NCBI RefSeq assembly: GCF_000973105.1
Contig: NC_015844.1
Coordinates: 4,274,501-4,338,500, forward strand
Direction: 5' to 3'
Length of the DNA stretch: 64,000 nt
From: Zobellia galactanivorans
Lineage (GTDB): Bacteria; Bacteroidota; Bacteroidia; Flavobacteriales; Flavobacteriaceae
Shown: in pieces, positions 10,091 through 20,468 of the stretch
How the letters are laid out: the number at the start of each line of letters is the position of its first letter
How positions within the stretch are numbered: the first letter of the stretch is position 1
Made by a program: the position numbers and the translations under genes
The notes under the pieces: model-generated
What the model was told of the DNA's origin: nothing
Database searches by the model: none
Seen by the model: only the letters and a program-made list of their open reading frames with translations

Positions 10091-10121
10091 AGGGAAGTAG
10101 CCATGCTCTTCCCTTTTTTTT
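10091..10121 (+). terminator. Rho-independent terminator after the T9SS trio
   Basis: Stem AGGGAAG (10091-10097) pairs with CTTCCCT (10108-10114) across a 10-base loop and runs into eight T residues. It lies 27 bp after the OmpA gene stop and separates the secretion operon from the thiamine operon. Confidence 0.85.
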
Positions 10122-10245
10122 ATACCGCAGAAATACTCCTCGGACCTAAGTAGGGAAGGGGGAGTTTTATTTTTTCATTTTATGGCCAATTGATCAAAAA
10201 AACAAACTTCTTACGTTTTTTCAATTTTATAACATTTTCATTCTA

Positions 10246-10253
10246 TACATTTG
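10246..10253 (+). promoter_or_regulatory. Bacteroidota -7 element of the thiamine operon
   Basis: TACATTTG matches the Bacteroidota -7 consensus TAnnTTTG and lies just before the TPP riboswitch, so transcription would begin at the aptamer's 5' edge. No clear TTG at -33 was found. The upstream 10122-10245 is AT-rich and holds nothing else recognisable. Confidence 0.6.
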
Positions 10254-10261
10254 TAGAGTAA

Positions 10262-10340
10262 ACTTTAGGGGTGTTCCCAATACATGGAACTGAGACATAC
10301 CCTTTGAACCTGATGCGGTTAGTACCGCCGAAGGGAAAAG
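10262..10340 (+). promoter_or_regulatory. TPP (THI-box) riboswitch
   Basis: The conserved parts are present in order: GGGGTG near 10268, CTGAGA near 10290, ACCCTTTGAACCTGATGC (about 10299-10316), GGTTAGTACC, then CGAAGGGAAA ending near 10338. These form the P1-P5 core that binds thiamine pyrophosphate. The aptamer heads the thi operon on the coding strand and should repress it when TPP is abundant. The 124-base leader before thiS has two further hairpins (10346-10367 with an 8-bp stem, 10385-10408 with a 6-bp stem). Neither is followed by a T-run, so the expression platform is not an obvious intrinsic terminator. Confidence 0.95.
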
Positions 10341-10463
10341 TTGAAAAACATTTTGCAATAAATGTTTACAGCCTTTTCATTGATGTACCCTGTTTTCTCT
10401 CTGGGTACCTTCGTTTCAAAGACTTCTCGGACCTCTATCGTTACAGCATAAAATTTATTCTGT

Positions 10464-10667
10464 ATGATAACGATAAACATGAACCAACAGCGGTTGCAGG
10501 TCGGTGCCAAGACCACCATCCATCAATTTTTACAACAAATCGATTCCTCCGTAAGTGGCGTTGCAGTTGCCATTAACGACCAAGTCGTGCCACGAAGCCA
10601 TTGGGAAACCCGTTCTCTGCAAGACGACGATACCGTTCTAATCATTCAGGCCGCCCAAGGCGGATAG
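10464..10667 (+). CDS. thiS: Sulfur carrier protein ThiS
   Basis: A 67-residue ubiquitin-fold protein ending in the diagnostic Gly-Gly. The tail is adenylated and converted to a thiocarboxylate that donates sulfur to thiazole formation by ThiG. It is the first gene of the riboswitch-controlled operon. No thiF lies in this operon. The only ThiF/MoeB-type activating enzyme in the window is at 41790-42863, and it may serve ThiS as well as MoaD (inference). Confidence 0.93.
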   Translation: MITINMNQQRLQVGAKTTIHQFLQQIDSSVSGVAVAINDQVVPRSHWETRSLQDDDTVLIIQAAQGG

Positions 10668-10750
10668 GAATAGGGCCATATATCGTCCCGTCCCTTACCA
10701 TTTCCAATAAAAAACATAAAAATTCATATAAAAACGCCAATAGCGAATAG

Positions 10751-12634
<1,884 letters not shown>

Positions 12635-12644
12635 CCCTTGAACC

Positions 12645-13277
12645 ATGATCGTTCTCATTGCCCCGGAAACCGATGTGCCCAACGAGCTTGAAACCTTAAA
12701 CCATTTGTTTCAAGAAGGGTTGGAATACTATCACCTACGTAAACCTAATAAGGATTATACGGGGCATGTGGCGTATATGAACGGTATCGATAAAGCCTAT
12801 CATAATAGGGTCGTAGTACACCTGTACCATCGCTTAATCGCTGATTTTGATTTAAAGGGAATTCATTTTCAGGAGCAAAAGCGAAGGGAGGTACTTGAAA
12901 AGGGGGCATTAGATGAAAAGACTCCCGATACGGTGATGCAACATTACGCAGCATTATTGGAAGTAGACCGTTCCAAGATCAAGAGCATAAGTTCTTCGTT
13001 TCATGAACCGAATGAGCTGCAAGGCTGTAACTTTGAATTCGATTACCACCTATTGAGTCCCGTGTTTTCTTCCATTTCAAAGAAGGGATATGAGGGTAGG
13101 GGATTCAATGTCAACCATATCGACAAAAGAATCATAGGTATGGGGGGCGTAACCAAGAACAACTTGCCTGAAATTCAAAAATTAGGATTTCGGGGCGTTG
13201 GGGTTTTAGGAGGGATATGGAACAGTAAAACGCCAATTGAAGAGTTCAGGGCGATGCAAGAATTTTATAGAAACTAG
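12645..13277 (+). CDS. Thiamine phosphate synthase / TenI-like protein
   Basis: A 210-residue protein of the ThiE/TenI TIM-barrel superfamily. Recognisable blocks are G-I-H-F-Q-E (ThiE usually has GVHLGQ), L-S-P-V-F-S-S-I-S-K (G-P-x-F-x-T-x-T-K region), G-M-G-G-V and G-V-G-V-L-G-G-I. The usual N-D/R substrate loop is replaced by V-H-L-Y-H-R-L, so this copy diverges from the standard synthase encoded next. A TenI-type thiazole tautomerase acting on the ThiG product is plausible, and a second synthase is also possible. The TAG stop overlaps a possible GTG start of thiE. Confidence 0.8.
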   Translation: MIVLIAPETDVPNELETLNHLFQEGLEYYHLRKPNKDYTGHVAYMNGIDKAYHNRVVVHLYHRLIADFDLKGIHFQEQKRREVLEKGALDEKTPDTVMQHYAALLEVDRSKIKSISSSFHEPNELQGCNFEFDYHLLSPVFSSISKKGYEGRGFNVNHIDKRIIGMGGVTKNNLPEIQKLGFRGVGVLGGIWNSKTPIEEFRAMQEFYRN

Positions 13278-13282
13278 TGAAC

Positions 13283-13936
13283 ATGAACATACCGAAACTG
13301 CATTACATATCGCAAGGAAAGACACCGGAAGAGCATCTGGAAAATATTCAGAAAGCCTGTACATCGGGAGCTGAACTGGTGCAATTGCGCTTAAAGAACG
13401 TAAAAAAAAGCGTGGTGCTCAAAACAGCGGAAAAGGCAAGGGAGCTAACGGCGCATTTTCAGACACGCTTAATTATCAATGACCACTATCAAATTGCCAA
13501 AGAGGTACAAGCCGATGGGGTACACTTGGGGAAAACCGATGCCGATCCCGTAGTGGCCCGAAAGTTATTGGGCGATTACTATATCATAGGGGGAACGGCA
13601 AATACCTTGGACGATTGCTTGGCTTTGGTAAAGAAGGGCGTCAATTATATTGGTTTAGGACCTTTTCGTTTTACGACCACCAAGGAAAACCTGAGCCCCA
13701 TTATTCCACTGATCGGATATCAGGGTATTGTTGGGGAATTAAATTCGGATATGCCCATTATCGCCATTGGTGGCATTACCATAGATGACGTTCCCGAGAT
13801 TTTAAAAACAGGGGTTTATGGTATTGCGGCATCTGGCGAGATTACAAAGGATTTCAATAAAATAAACGCCTTTCATAAACTTTTGAAGGCCCCTTCCACC
13901 AATGAACAGATTTGGAATAGGGAAACAAAATTTTAA
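13283..13936 (+). CDS. thiE: Thiamine-phosphate synthase ThiE
   Basis: Joins hydroxymethylpyrimidine diphosphate and thiazole phosphate into thiamine phosphate. The standard motifs [24 protein letters not shown] and I-A-I-G-G-I are all present, unlike in the preceding paralogue. I place the start at ATG 13283. A GTG at 13277, two codons earlier, overlaps the upstream stop and would give 219 residues. The next gene, thiG, starts 2 bp after the stop, so translation is probably coupled. Confidence 0.93.
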   Translation: MNIPKLHYISQGKTPEEHLENIQKACTSGAELVQLRLKNVKKSVVLKTAEKARELTAHFQTRLIINDHYQIAKEVQADGVHLGKTDADPVVARKLLGDYYIIGGTANTLDDCLALVKKGVNYIGLGPFRFTTTKENLSPIIPLIGYQGIVGELNSDMPIIAIGGITIDDVPEILKTGVYGIAASGEITKDFNKINAFHKLLKAPSTNEQIWNRETKF

Positions 13937-13938
13937 AT

Positions 13939-14709
13939 ATGACAGATATACTTCAAATAGCGGATAAGACTTTCTCGTCAAGATTGTTTACCGGTACGGG
14001 CAAGTTTTCAAGTTCTGAAAAGATGCGGGAAGCTATCTTGGCTTCGGAAAGCGAACTGGTTACCGTAGCCCTTAAAAGGGTAGAGGTAGGGAATAAGTCG
14101 GACGATATGCTCAAAAGCCTTAATGCGGAACATATCAATTTATTACCGAATACTTCCGGGGTGAGAACGGCCAAAGAAGCGGTTTTTGCCGCACAATTGG
14201 CGCGTGAGGCCCTAGGGACGAATTGGATGAAATTGGAAATCCACCCAGACCCACGCTACTTATTGCCCGACCCGATTGAAACCTTGAAGGCGGCCGAGGA
14301 ATTGGTGAAATTGGGTTTTGTAGTAATGCCCTATATTCATGCCGACCCGGTTTTGTGCAAACGCTTGGAAGATGTTGGGGTGCAATGTGTAATGCCCTTG
14401 GGTGCACCCATTGGCAGTAACAAAGGTTTGAAAACCGATGATTTCCTCAAGATCATCATTGAACAGAGCAATGTACCGGTAATCGTAGATGCCGGTATCG
14501 GGGCGCCATCGCATGCGGCCTATGCTATGGAACTGGGCGCCGATGCCGTATTGGTGAATACGGCCATTGCGGTAGCCCAAAGTCCGGTTGACATGGCGGT
14601 CGCCTTTAAAATGGCGGTCGCGGCAGGTCGAATGGCATATTGCGCGAAATTGGCCCCGATAAAGGAAGTGGCCGAAGCCAGTAGCCCCTTGACCTCATTT
14701 TTGAATTAA
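13939..14709 (+). CDS. thiG: Thiazole synthase ThiG
   Basis: A 256-residue TIM-barrel enzyme that builds thiazole phosphate from deoxyxylulose phosphate, ThiS thiocarboxylate and dehydroglycine. Family features are the G-T-G-K-F-S-S start block, the V-A-L-K-R-V-E region, M-P-L-G-A-P-I-G-S and [10 protein letters not shown]. It sits between thiE and thiH, the usual partner that supplies dehydroglycine. Confidence 0.96.
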   Translation: MTDILQIADKTFSSRLFTGTGKFSSSEKMREAILASESELVTVALKRVEVGNKSDDMLKSLNAEHINLLPNTSGVRTAKEAVFAAQLAREALGTNWMKLEIHPDPRYLLPDPIETLKAAEELVKLGFVVMPYIHADPVLCKRLEDVGVQCVMPLGAPIGSNKGLKTDDFLKIIIEQSNVPVIVDAGIGAPSHAAYAMELGADAVLVNTAIAVAQSPVDMAVAFKMAVAAGRMAYCAKLAPIKEVAEASSPLTSFLN

Positions 14710-14719
14710 AACCGAATAT

Positions 14720-15826
14720 ATGGCCTTTAAAGATACATTTGAGCAATACGATTGGGATACGCTGGAGCAGGAAATTTATGCCGTGACCGAAGCGGAGGTG
14801 GCAGCGGTGTTAAAAAAGGAACGTATTTCCTTGGATGATTTTAAGACCTTGATTTCCCCGGCCGCCAAACCTTTCTTGGAAGTAATGGCGCAGCGTAGCC
14901 ATCAGTTGACCAAAAAGCGTTTTGGGAATACCATACAGATGTACCTGCCCATGTACCTCTCCAATGAATGCCAAAATATTTGTACGTATTGTGGGTTTAG
15001 TATGACGAACAAAATCCCCCGAAAAACCTTGAGCGATGCCGAAATTCTAAAAGAGGTGGCCCATATAAAAAAATTGGGGTACGACCATATTTTATTGGTG
15101 ACAGGAGAGGCGAACAGAACCGTTGGGGTTTCCTATATGAAACATGCCATAGAACTGATTAAAGACCACTTTTCCAATATCAGTATAGAAGTGCAGCCCC
15201 TCGGGCAGGCAGATTACGAATTGTTGATGGAAGCTGGGTTATATGCGGTTTTGGTATACCAGGAAACCTATCATGAAGCCACGTATAAGGTACATCATCC
15301 TAAAGGAAAAAAATCCAATTTCCATTATCGATTGGATACACCTGACCGATTGGGAAAGGCCGGAATCCATAAAATAGGATTGGGGGCCTTGTTCGGTTTG
15401 GAAGACTGGCGGGTCGATAGTTTTTATACGGCCCTGCACTTAAAATACCTGCAAAGGACGTATTGGAAGACGAAGTACAGCATTTCGTTTCCTCGGTTAA
15501 GACCGCATCAGGGCGACGTGCAGCCCAAAGTGGAAATGACCGATGCCGACTTGGTTCAGCTGATTTGCGCCTATCGTCTTTTAGATGAGGATGTGGAGCT
15601 CTCAATGTCTACCCGTGAAAGTGAAACCTTCCGAAACAACATTATAAAATTGGGGATTACCTCCATCAGTGCCGAGTCTAAGACCAATCCGGGAGGGTAT
15701 ACGGCCGAGCCCGAATCTTTGGAGCAGTTTGAGATTTCAGATGAACGTTCTACAGGGGAAATCAAGGAAATGATACGAAAGCAAGGCTATGAGCCCGTGT
15801 TTAAAGATTGGGAGGTTTTCGCCTGA
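14720..15826 (+). CDS. thiH: 2-iminoacetate synthase ThiH
   Basis: A 368-residue radical SAM lyase that cleaves tyrosine to dehydroglycine and p-cresol. The cluster motif C-Q-N-I-C-T-Y-C (Cx3Cx2C) lies near residues 83-90, and the length is standard. Use of ThiH rather than ThiO means the thiazole nitrogen comes from tyrosine. It is the last gene of the thi operon and ends 20 bp from the convergent RluA-type gene, with no clear terminator between. Confidence 0.96.
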   Translation: MAFKDTFEQYDWDTLEQEIYAVTEAEVAAVLKKERISLDDFKTLISPAAKPFLEVMAQRSHQLTKKRFGNTIQMYLPMYLSNECQNICTYCGFSMTNKIPRKTLSDAEILKEVAHIKKLGYDHILLVTGEANRTVGVSYMKHAIELIKDHFSNISIEVQPLGQADYELLMEAGLYAVLVYQETYHEATYKVHHPKGKKSNFHYRLDTPDRLGKAGIHKIGLGALFGLEDWRVDSFYTALHLKYLQRTYWKTKYSISFPRLRPHQGDVQPKVEMTDADLVQLICAYRLLDEDVELSMSTRESETFRNNIIKLGITSISAESKTNPGGYTAEPESLEQFEISDERSTGEIKEMIRKQGYEPVFKDWEVFA

Positions 15827-15846
15827 TGACGCTGTATTCACATCGC

Positions 15847-16659
15847 CTAAAGCTCACCGAAAATCTTGGTGAACCTTTCCGGTAGATCGTCTGTTACTTT
15901 GAGATGTTCCCCGGTAAAGGGATGAATGAATTCCAAGGAATACGCATGCAGGTAGAGGCCTTTACCCATTAAGATAAAGCCTTCTTTACCGTAGGTTTTG
16001 TCACCGAGAATAGGGTTTCCCATAGTCGACAGATGTTTCCGTAACTGGTGTCGCCTTCCCGTTTTGGGGTCGAGCTTGACCAAATTTAAGTATCCGTATT
16101 TTTTAGAGGAAACCGAACGGATGGTTTCAAAATGGCTTTCGGCAGGTTTGTCGTCTATAGGATCGGTGATTTTTCCCGAGAGCGGCATTTTTCCGATCGT
16201 TGCCGCATAGTAGACCTTTTGAACTTTTTTCTCTTTAAAAAGTTGGTTGAGTTTACGGATGCTCGCACCCGTTTTTCCCGTTAATAAAAGTCCCGTTGTA
16301 GCATAATCCAGTCGATGTACGGGCTGCGGCTTGGTGGCGTCGGATAAATGGCTCGGTTTTAGGTTTTGGGGCAGGGCGTTTGCAATGGTCTTAAAACTGT
16401 TTCCGCTCACCAGTATCCCTGCGGGCTTGTGGATTATGGCCAAATAATCGTCTTCAAAAAGCACCTTGAGGTCGAAAATCAAAGTCTTGCTTGAGGGTTT
16501 TTCTTCAGCTAGGGAAAGTTCGATCTTCTCGCCTCCCTTGAGGAAGGTGGACGTATGGGCCAAGTGTCCGTTTACCTTGACACGCTTTTTCTTTAGTGCT
16601 TTTTTCCAGGCCGATTTTGTGGGGACGGAAGGAAACACGCCCACGCCATACTCTTGCAT
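15847..16659 (-). CDS. RluA family pseudouridine synthase (start uncertain)
   Basis: Converts uridine to pseudouridine in rRNA or tRNA. An S4-like RNA-binding region (R-V-K-V-N-G) comes first, then the RluA catalytic domain with H-R-L-D-Y-A-T-T-G, whose Asp is the nucleophile, and G-R-R-H-Q-L-R-K-H-L. ATG 16659 gives 270 residues, but the same frame stays open to a TAA at 16741-16743. The upstream codons read I-K-I-A-Y-T-E-I-H-I-V-A-Q-L-D-A-P-I-R and run smoothly into M-Q-E-Y-G-V-G. No ATG, GTG or TTG lies in that extension, so the true start may be ATA or ATC near 16710-16716, or ATG 16659. It converges on thiH. Confidence 0.9.
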   Translation of the reverse strand: MQEYGVGVFPSVPTKSAWKKALKKKRVKVNGHLAHTSTFLKGGEKIELSLAEEKPSSKTLIFDLKVLFEDDYLAIIHKPAGILVSGNSFKTIANALPQNLKPSHLSDATKPQPVHRLDYATTGLLLTGKTGASIRKLNQLFKEKKVQKVYYAATIGKMPLSGKITDPIDDKPAESHFETIRSVSSKKYGYLNLVKLDPKTGRRHQLRKHLSTMGNPILGDKTYGKEGFILMGKGLYLHAYSLEFIHPFTGEHLKVTDDLPERFTKIFGEL

Positions 16660-16798
16660 ACGGATAGGGGCGTCAAGTTGCGCTACGATATGTATTTCGG
16701 TATAAGCGATTTTTATAAAGAATGGGATTAAGGGTACAAGTTAAGGCATAGAAACGAATTCAAAGAAAAGGGAATTGAACAATGGCAAGCCGATACGG

Positions 16799-17563
16799 TC
16801 ATCTGCGAAACGCATGTTTGTGCTTTGCGATTTTCTTTTGGCTATACTTTCTCCGTGCCTTGATCAAACGGTAACGGATGTCGTCGTAAAAGAGACTGGA
16901 AAGAAGAATGGCGGCCCCAACAATTAGGGTATTCAGTTTAAATTCCATTTTAGAATAGAGAAACCCGCCTACTAATCCCCCGGCAAAAAAGAAAAGGATA
17001 ATATAGACGCGCAACTGAATATTCGACTTAAGTTTTTCCCTGTTAGGATGCAGTTTGGGAAAGAACAATTGGGAAATTTCTATTCCCAAATCCGTAAAGA
17101 GTCCCGTTAAATGCGTAGTTCGGACTATGGCGTTGGAAATTTTGGTAACATAGGAGTTTTGGAGTCCCATAGCAAATAACAACAAACAAGCGATGGTATC
17201 GAACGACTCTAGTTTCATCACATTGCTCGATAGGGCTATGGATATCAAAACAAGACATTCGATTGTGGTGGGGAGCACAAAAACGTTCAGTTTTTTATTG
17301 GCCCGAAACTTTTCGATCAGAAAGCTTGATAAAAACGAACCGAAGAGAAAGGAAAAAATATAGAGAAAATAGATGGTACCCCTCCAGAATTTAAAATTGG
17401 CCACATCGTAAATAAAAAGTGCAAAATGTCCGGTGACATTTGTAGTTAGCTGCTTGATCGATAAAAAACCCGTTACATTTACAATACCGGCCACAAAAGA
17501 CAATACCGTTGCAATCTGCAGATTGTGTTTGAGGGTCCTGCTCTTGCCTTGATGTCTAAACAT
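16799..17563 (-). CDS. YoaK family (DUF1275) membrane protein
   Basis: A 254-residue protein with about six predicted membrane helices. The family signature is seen in V-A-G-I-V-N-V-T-G-F and T-N-V-T-G-H near the N-terminus, and M-G-L-Q-N-S and R-T-T-H-L-T-G-L further on. The molecular function of the family is not established. The C-terminus is rich in Lys and Arg, as expected for a cytoplasmic tail. The gene stands alone, with a 475-bp non-coding stretch on its promoter side. Confidence 0.88.
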   Translation of the reverse strand: MFRHQGKSRTLKHNLQIATVLSFVAGIVNVTGFLSIKQLTTNVTGHFALFIYDVANFKFWRGTIYFLYIFSFLFGSFLSSFLIEKFRANKKLNVFVLPTTIECLVLISIALSSNVMKLESFDTIACLLLFAMGLQNSYVTKISNAIVRTTHLTGLFTDLGIEISQLFFPKLHPNREKLKSNIQLRVYIILFFFAGGLVGGFLYSKMEFKLNTLIVGAAILLSSLFYDDIRYRLIKARRKYSQKKIAKHKHAFRR

Positions 17564-18038
17564 TCATTCTTACTTTATCCAATTGCACGGGCAAAGGTCA
17601 CATTTTTTTGTGCCATTTGATTATTTATGCCCCAACTTTTTTCATTACCCATTGAGTGGCACGCTCCGATTTTGGAATGTTGCCCCGATATAGTGGGAAT
17701 AGCGACTTTTTGGCTTGGGGTATCAATCAAAGGAAACCTCGAGTCTTGTTGGTGAATTCATGATTTTAGACCTGAAGAACGACTTGCTGTTTTTTTCGGT
17801 TTTATAGGAAAGGCCTTAAACTAATGATATAAAAACAGACAGGCTATCGGGACAATACGTTTTAGCTAATTCATTGGTTATTTACCATGAGAGCATTGTC
17901 TTTTCAATTCCCCTGAATAGGATAACCCATCTGTTCGGTATTTTATAAGGTGTTAAACCGGCAGAACCCCACTTTGGTTTCCCCCGAAATCCGCCGTAGG
18001 ATATACTGCCCGGTTTAGTCTTGATTTTGGTAGAACAA
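17564..18038. other. 475-bp intergenic stretch with an inverted repeat
   Basis: No convincing gene: the only sizeable frame (17882-18079, minus) overlaps the next gene and has a composition that does not look like a protein. The region holds an imperfect inverted repeat, TTAAACCGGCAG at 17953-17964 against CTGCCCGGTTTAG at 18006-18018. The yoaK-like promoter should lie near 17570-17640, but no clear TAnnTTTG element was found. Confidence 0.6.
17953..18018. repeat. Imperfect inverted repeat, 12-13 bp arms
   Basis: The arms pair except for one bulged base and enclose about 41 bases that include a C-rich run. It could be a structured RNA, a remnant of a small element, or the terminator region of the minus-strand gene ending at 18039. 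There is no T-run on either side. Confidence 0.4.
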
Positions 18039-18458
18039 CTACTTTTTGGCCAGTTCCGGAATTTCCTTAAAGATTTCATCGGAATGGGTTACTACATATT
18101 TACCAAATGTCTTCATGAAAGTGGCTCTTTCCTCTTCATTGGGCCACCCTGTTTCCATAAGTTTAGCGGCTTCAATATCATTCCAATTCGCATATTCGGT
18201 AATAACGACAACATCACGTAGATCGGCCCCAGAAATATGGTACATTACTTTTTCGCTTATGATCTTTTCGTTTTTAAAGACTGTCTTTTCTGAAAATTCT
18301 TTTAGAAGTTCCTTGAGTTGCTTATTGCTGCCATCTTCCGGTACTTGTAATTTCCATGTGGTTGCCATGTAATAATGTCCATCTTGGGCCGTACCTGAGG
18401 TTGGCATAAATACTAGCAGTAGAAGTAAGGTTCCCAGAAGCGATTTAATTGCTTTCAT
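18039..18458 (-). CDS. Small exported protein, possibly dimeric alpha-beta barrel fold
   Basis: A 139-residue protein with a clear signal peptide (about 1-24, cleavage after G-T-A). The mature part has alternating strands and helices, and blocks such as D-V-V-V-I-T-E-Y-A-N-W recall dimeric alpha-beta barrel (antibiotic monooxygenase or NIPSNAP-like) folds. That similarity is an impression from pattern alone, and the function is unknown. It lies 33 bp after the SnoaL-like lipoprotein gene, probably in one transcript. Confidence 0.75.
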   Translation of the reverse strand: MKAIKSLLGTLLLLLVFMPTSGTAQDGHYYMATTWKLQVPEDGSNKQLKELLKEFSEKTVFKNEKIISEKVMYHISGADLRDVVVITEYANWNDIEAAKLMETGWPNEEERATFMKTFGKYVVTHSDEIFKEIPELAKK

Positions 18459-18491
18459 AAATTTTATATTTAATTGGTTATATGTATTTAA

Positions 18492-19019
18492 TTATTTTAA
18501 GACGGGAGGGTTTAGGGTATAGCCTAACTGCTGAAGCAGTTCAAGTTCGTTGTAGTACACGTCTTCTTGTATGATTTTACCTTTATTGTTAAATGAAACG
18601 GTGGCATGGCCGCTCAGTTTTATTTTTTTTCCCGTGGCCGGTGTTTCACTGAATATTCCGGTGTTCGTTCCTGTCAATGTCCAATGTGTAAAAAGTTGCT
18701 GGCCCTTGATTACGGTAGCGTCAACGGTCATATAGGCATCGGGAAAGCCCATAAAATAAATATTCATAAAGGCTTTCATTTCATTTTGATTATCCGCTAC
18801 CCGTATTCCGTTTTGATTGTGAATGTAATTTTCGGCTGAAACCGATTGAAGGGTATCCATGTTTTTTTTGTTCCAAGAGGCCTCTATGAAGTTGTTGTAG
18901 TTAGTAGCCATAAGGTGCTCGAGCTTTGGTAAACCGTCCGAATGTAATTGGCCATTGTCTTTGCATGACGAAGCCATAATGGAAATAAGAAGAGTCAATA
19001 AAAGTCCTATAGGTTTCAT
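18492..19019 (-). CDS. SnoaL-like ester-cyclase-family lipoprotein
   Basis: A 175-residue protein with a lipoprotein signal (Cys at residue 19 in A-S-S-C-K) and a SnoaL/ester cyclase domain of the NTF2-like fold. The domain shows Y-I-H-N-Q-N-G, a D-A-Y-M-T-V-D block and F-T-H-W-T-L-T-G-T-N-T-G. The cyclase-type fold is used for many unrelated roles, so the reaction cannot be assigned. It is the first gene of a two-gene unit with the small exported protein downstream. Confidence 0.82.
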   Translation of the reverse strand: MKPIGLLLTLLISIMASSCKDNGQLHSDGLPKLEHLMATNYNNFIEASWNKKNMDTLQSVSAENYIHNQNGIRVADNQNEMKAFMNIYFMGFPDAYMTVDATVIKGQQLFTHWTLTGTNTGIFSETPATGKKIKLSGHATVSFNNKGKIIQEDVYYNELELLQQLGYTLNPPVLK

Positions 19020-19238
19020 GCTTTCCTAAAATTATCAGGGTTAACAAATCAACTGGGGGCTGCTTGACATATTAATTTGAGGTGAAGCTATCTGATTCAA
19101 CAATAGGGTATAATCGTGTTAGGACGAAACCCTAGGAATACTGTCCGAATACGCCTTTCTATTTATCGAAGGGATTCTAACAACTTTGTTGTATATTTAA
19201 ATTTTCCTCATGTCCCCCGGTGAGAAGCACACCAAACA

Positions 19239-20468
19239 ATGAGAACCAACTTTCAAAAAGCTATTGCTTTTTACGCCCTTTCCATATGGAGTTGCAGTAT
19301 GCTTTTTGCCGAAATCGTGAATGATGGCCGCGATATTTCCTACAGAAAAGTGTTTGTGGATACCGATAATTTTGGGGCTTCCTACCTTGATGTTTTAGAA
19401 AGGGCATACCCTTTGGCAAGACCCGATTCCCTCAAGTTTTCCATGCTGAACGACCTAGCGTATTACTGGCATACCAGAAATTTGAACAAAGCCATGAATT
19501 TTACAAAAAGGGGCTTGTTTCTTACCAGGGCTTCCCATGATAGCGTTTGGAGGGGGCGTTTTCAAATTACCGAAGCTGCCATTTTACTGAGAAAGGAAAA
19601 ATTAAATTCTGCCGAAGCCGTATTGGAAAGTGCACGTTGCAAAATACCAGAAAAAGATTTACCCCTCCTCAATACCCAATTGGGCTACGTATACGAACGA
19701 CGTGGAAAATTGGGCAAAGCAGCAGACTATGCCCTAGAAACCCTTCGCTTGGGCGAAAAACTGAAGGACAAAAGGGCCATGGCCATGGCCTATAGTGATT
19801 TAAGCAACCTTTTTTGGAAACAGTCGAAATTCACTGCCGGATTGGAGTATGGCCTTAAATCCTTATCCCTTTATGAAGAACGTGGTATAAATGATTTGGA
19901 CTACGATTTTACCTTGTATGTGGTCGGTAATAATTATTTGTCGCTAAAAGATCATGAAAAGGCATTGAACTATTTTGAACATTCAATAACCATTGGGGAG
20001 CGTTACGGTTTCTACAATAATTTGAGTGATGTGTATATGATTTTGGTCGACACCTATGCCTATTTGAACGAATTTGAAAAGGCGGAAGAGGCCGGTGTCA
20101 ATGCTTTAAAGTATGCCGATCTGTTGGATAATAATTTTATGACGATGCGAAGCTGGCTGGCCATTGGTAAATTGAAAAACCTACAAGGTCAATACGCTAC
20201 CGCTATTGAATGTCTTGAAAAATCCATTACCATTGCCACGGAAGATTTTGGCGATACCTTTTTCTTGAGTCAGGCCTATGAGGCCTTGGGCAAGGCTCAT
20301 GCAGGGAACCACCAATATAAGGAAGCATATGCCGCATTTGCCCGTTACGATGAACTGAAAGCCGCGGTATTTACAGCAGAGGCGGATAAAAGAACATCAC
20401 TGTTGCGGACCGAATTTGATGTGGCCAGTAAAGAAGATAGGATATTGGCCCAAGAGGCGCTTATTTAA
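19239..20468 (+). CDS. TPR sensor part of a split histidine kinase
   Basis: A 409-residue protein: signal peptide (1-24), then some eight TPR repeats (about 50-390) with typical patterns such as A-L-N-Y-F-E-H-S. It stops at TAA 20466-20468 right after A-Q-E-A-L-I. The same frame then continues without another stop (K-Q-R-T-T-Q-K-L-S, a membrane helix, histidine kinase domains) to 21200. In this family the TPR sensor, membrane segment and kinase form one chain, so the stop looks like a single nonsense change that removes the kinase, unless it is a sequence error. The response regulator follows. Confidence 0.85.
   Translation: MRTNFQKAIAFYALSIWSCSMLFAEIVNDGRDISYRKVFVDTDNFGASYLDVLERAYPLARPDSLKFSMLNDLAYYWHTRNLNKAMNFTKRGLFLTRASHDSVWRGRFQITEAAILLRKEKLNSAEAVLESARCKIPEKDLPLLNTQLGYVYERRGKLGKAADYALETLRLGEKLKDKRAMAMAYSDLSNLFWKQSKFTAGLEYGLKSLSLYEERGINDLDYDFTLYVVGNNYLSLKDHEKALNYFEHSITIGERYGFYNNLSDVYMILVDTYAYLNEFEKAEEAGVNALKYADLLDNNFMTMRSWLAIGKLKNLQGQYATAIECLEKSITIATEDFGDTFFLSQAYEALGKAHAGNHQYKEAYAAFARYDELKAAVFTAEADKRTSLLRTEFDVASKEDRILAQEALI

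Noticed and set aside
10271-10576. 101-codon frame across the TPP aptamer
   Set aside because: Covers the riboswitch and is out of frame with thiS. No leader peptide features.
17882-18079. 65-codon minus-strand frame in the 17.6-18.0 kb gap
   Set aside because: Overlaps the next gene on the same strand and has no recognisable protein pattern.
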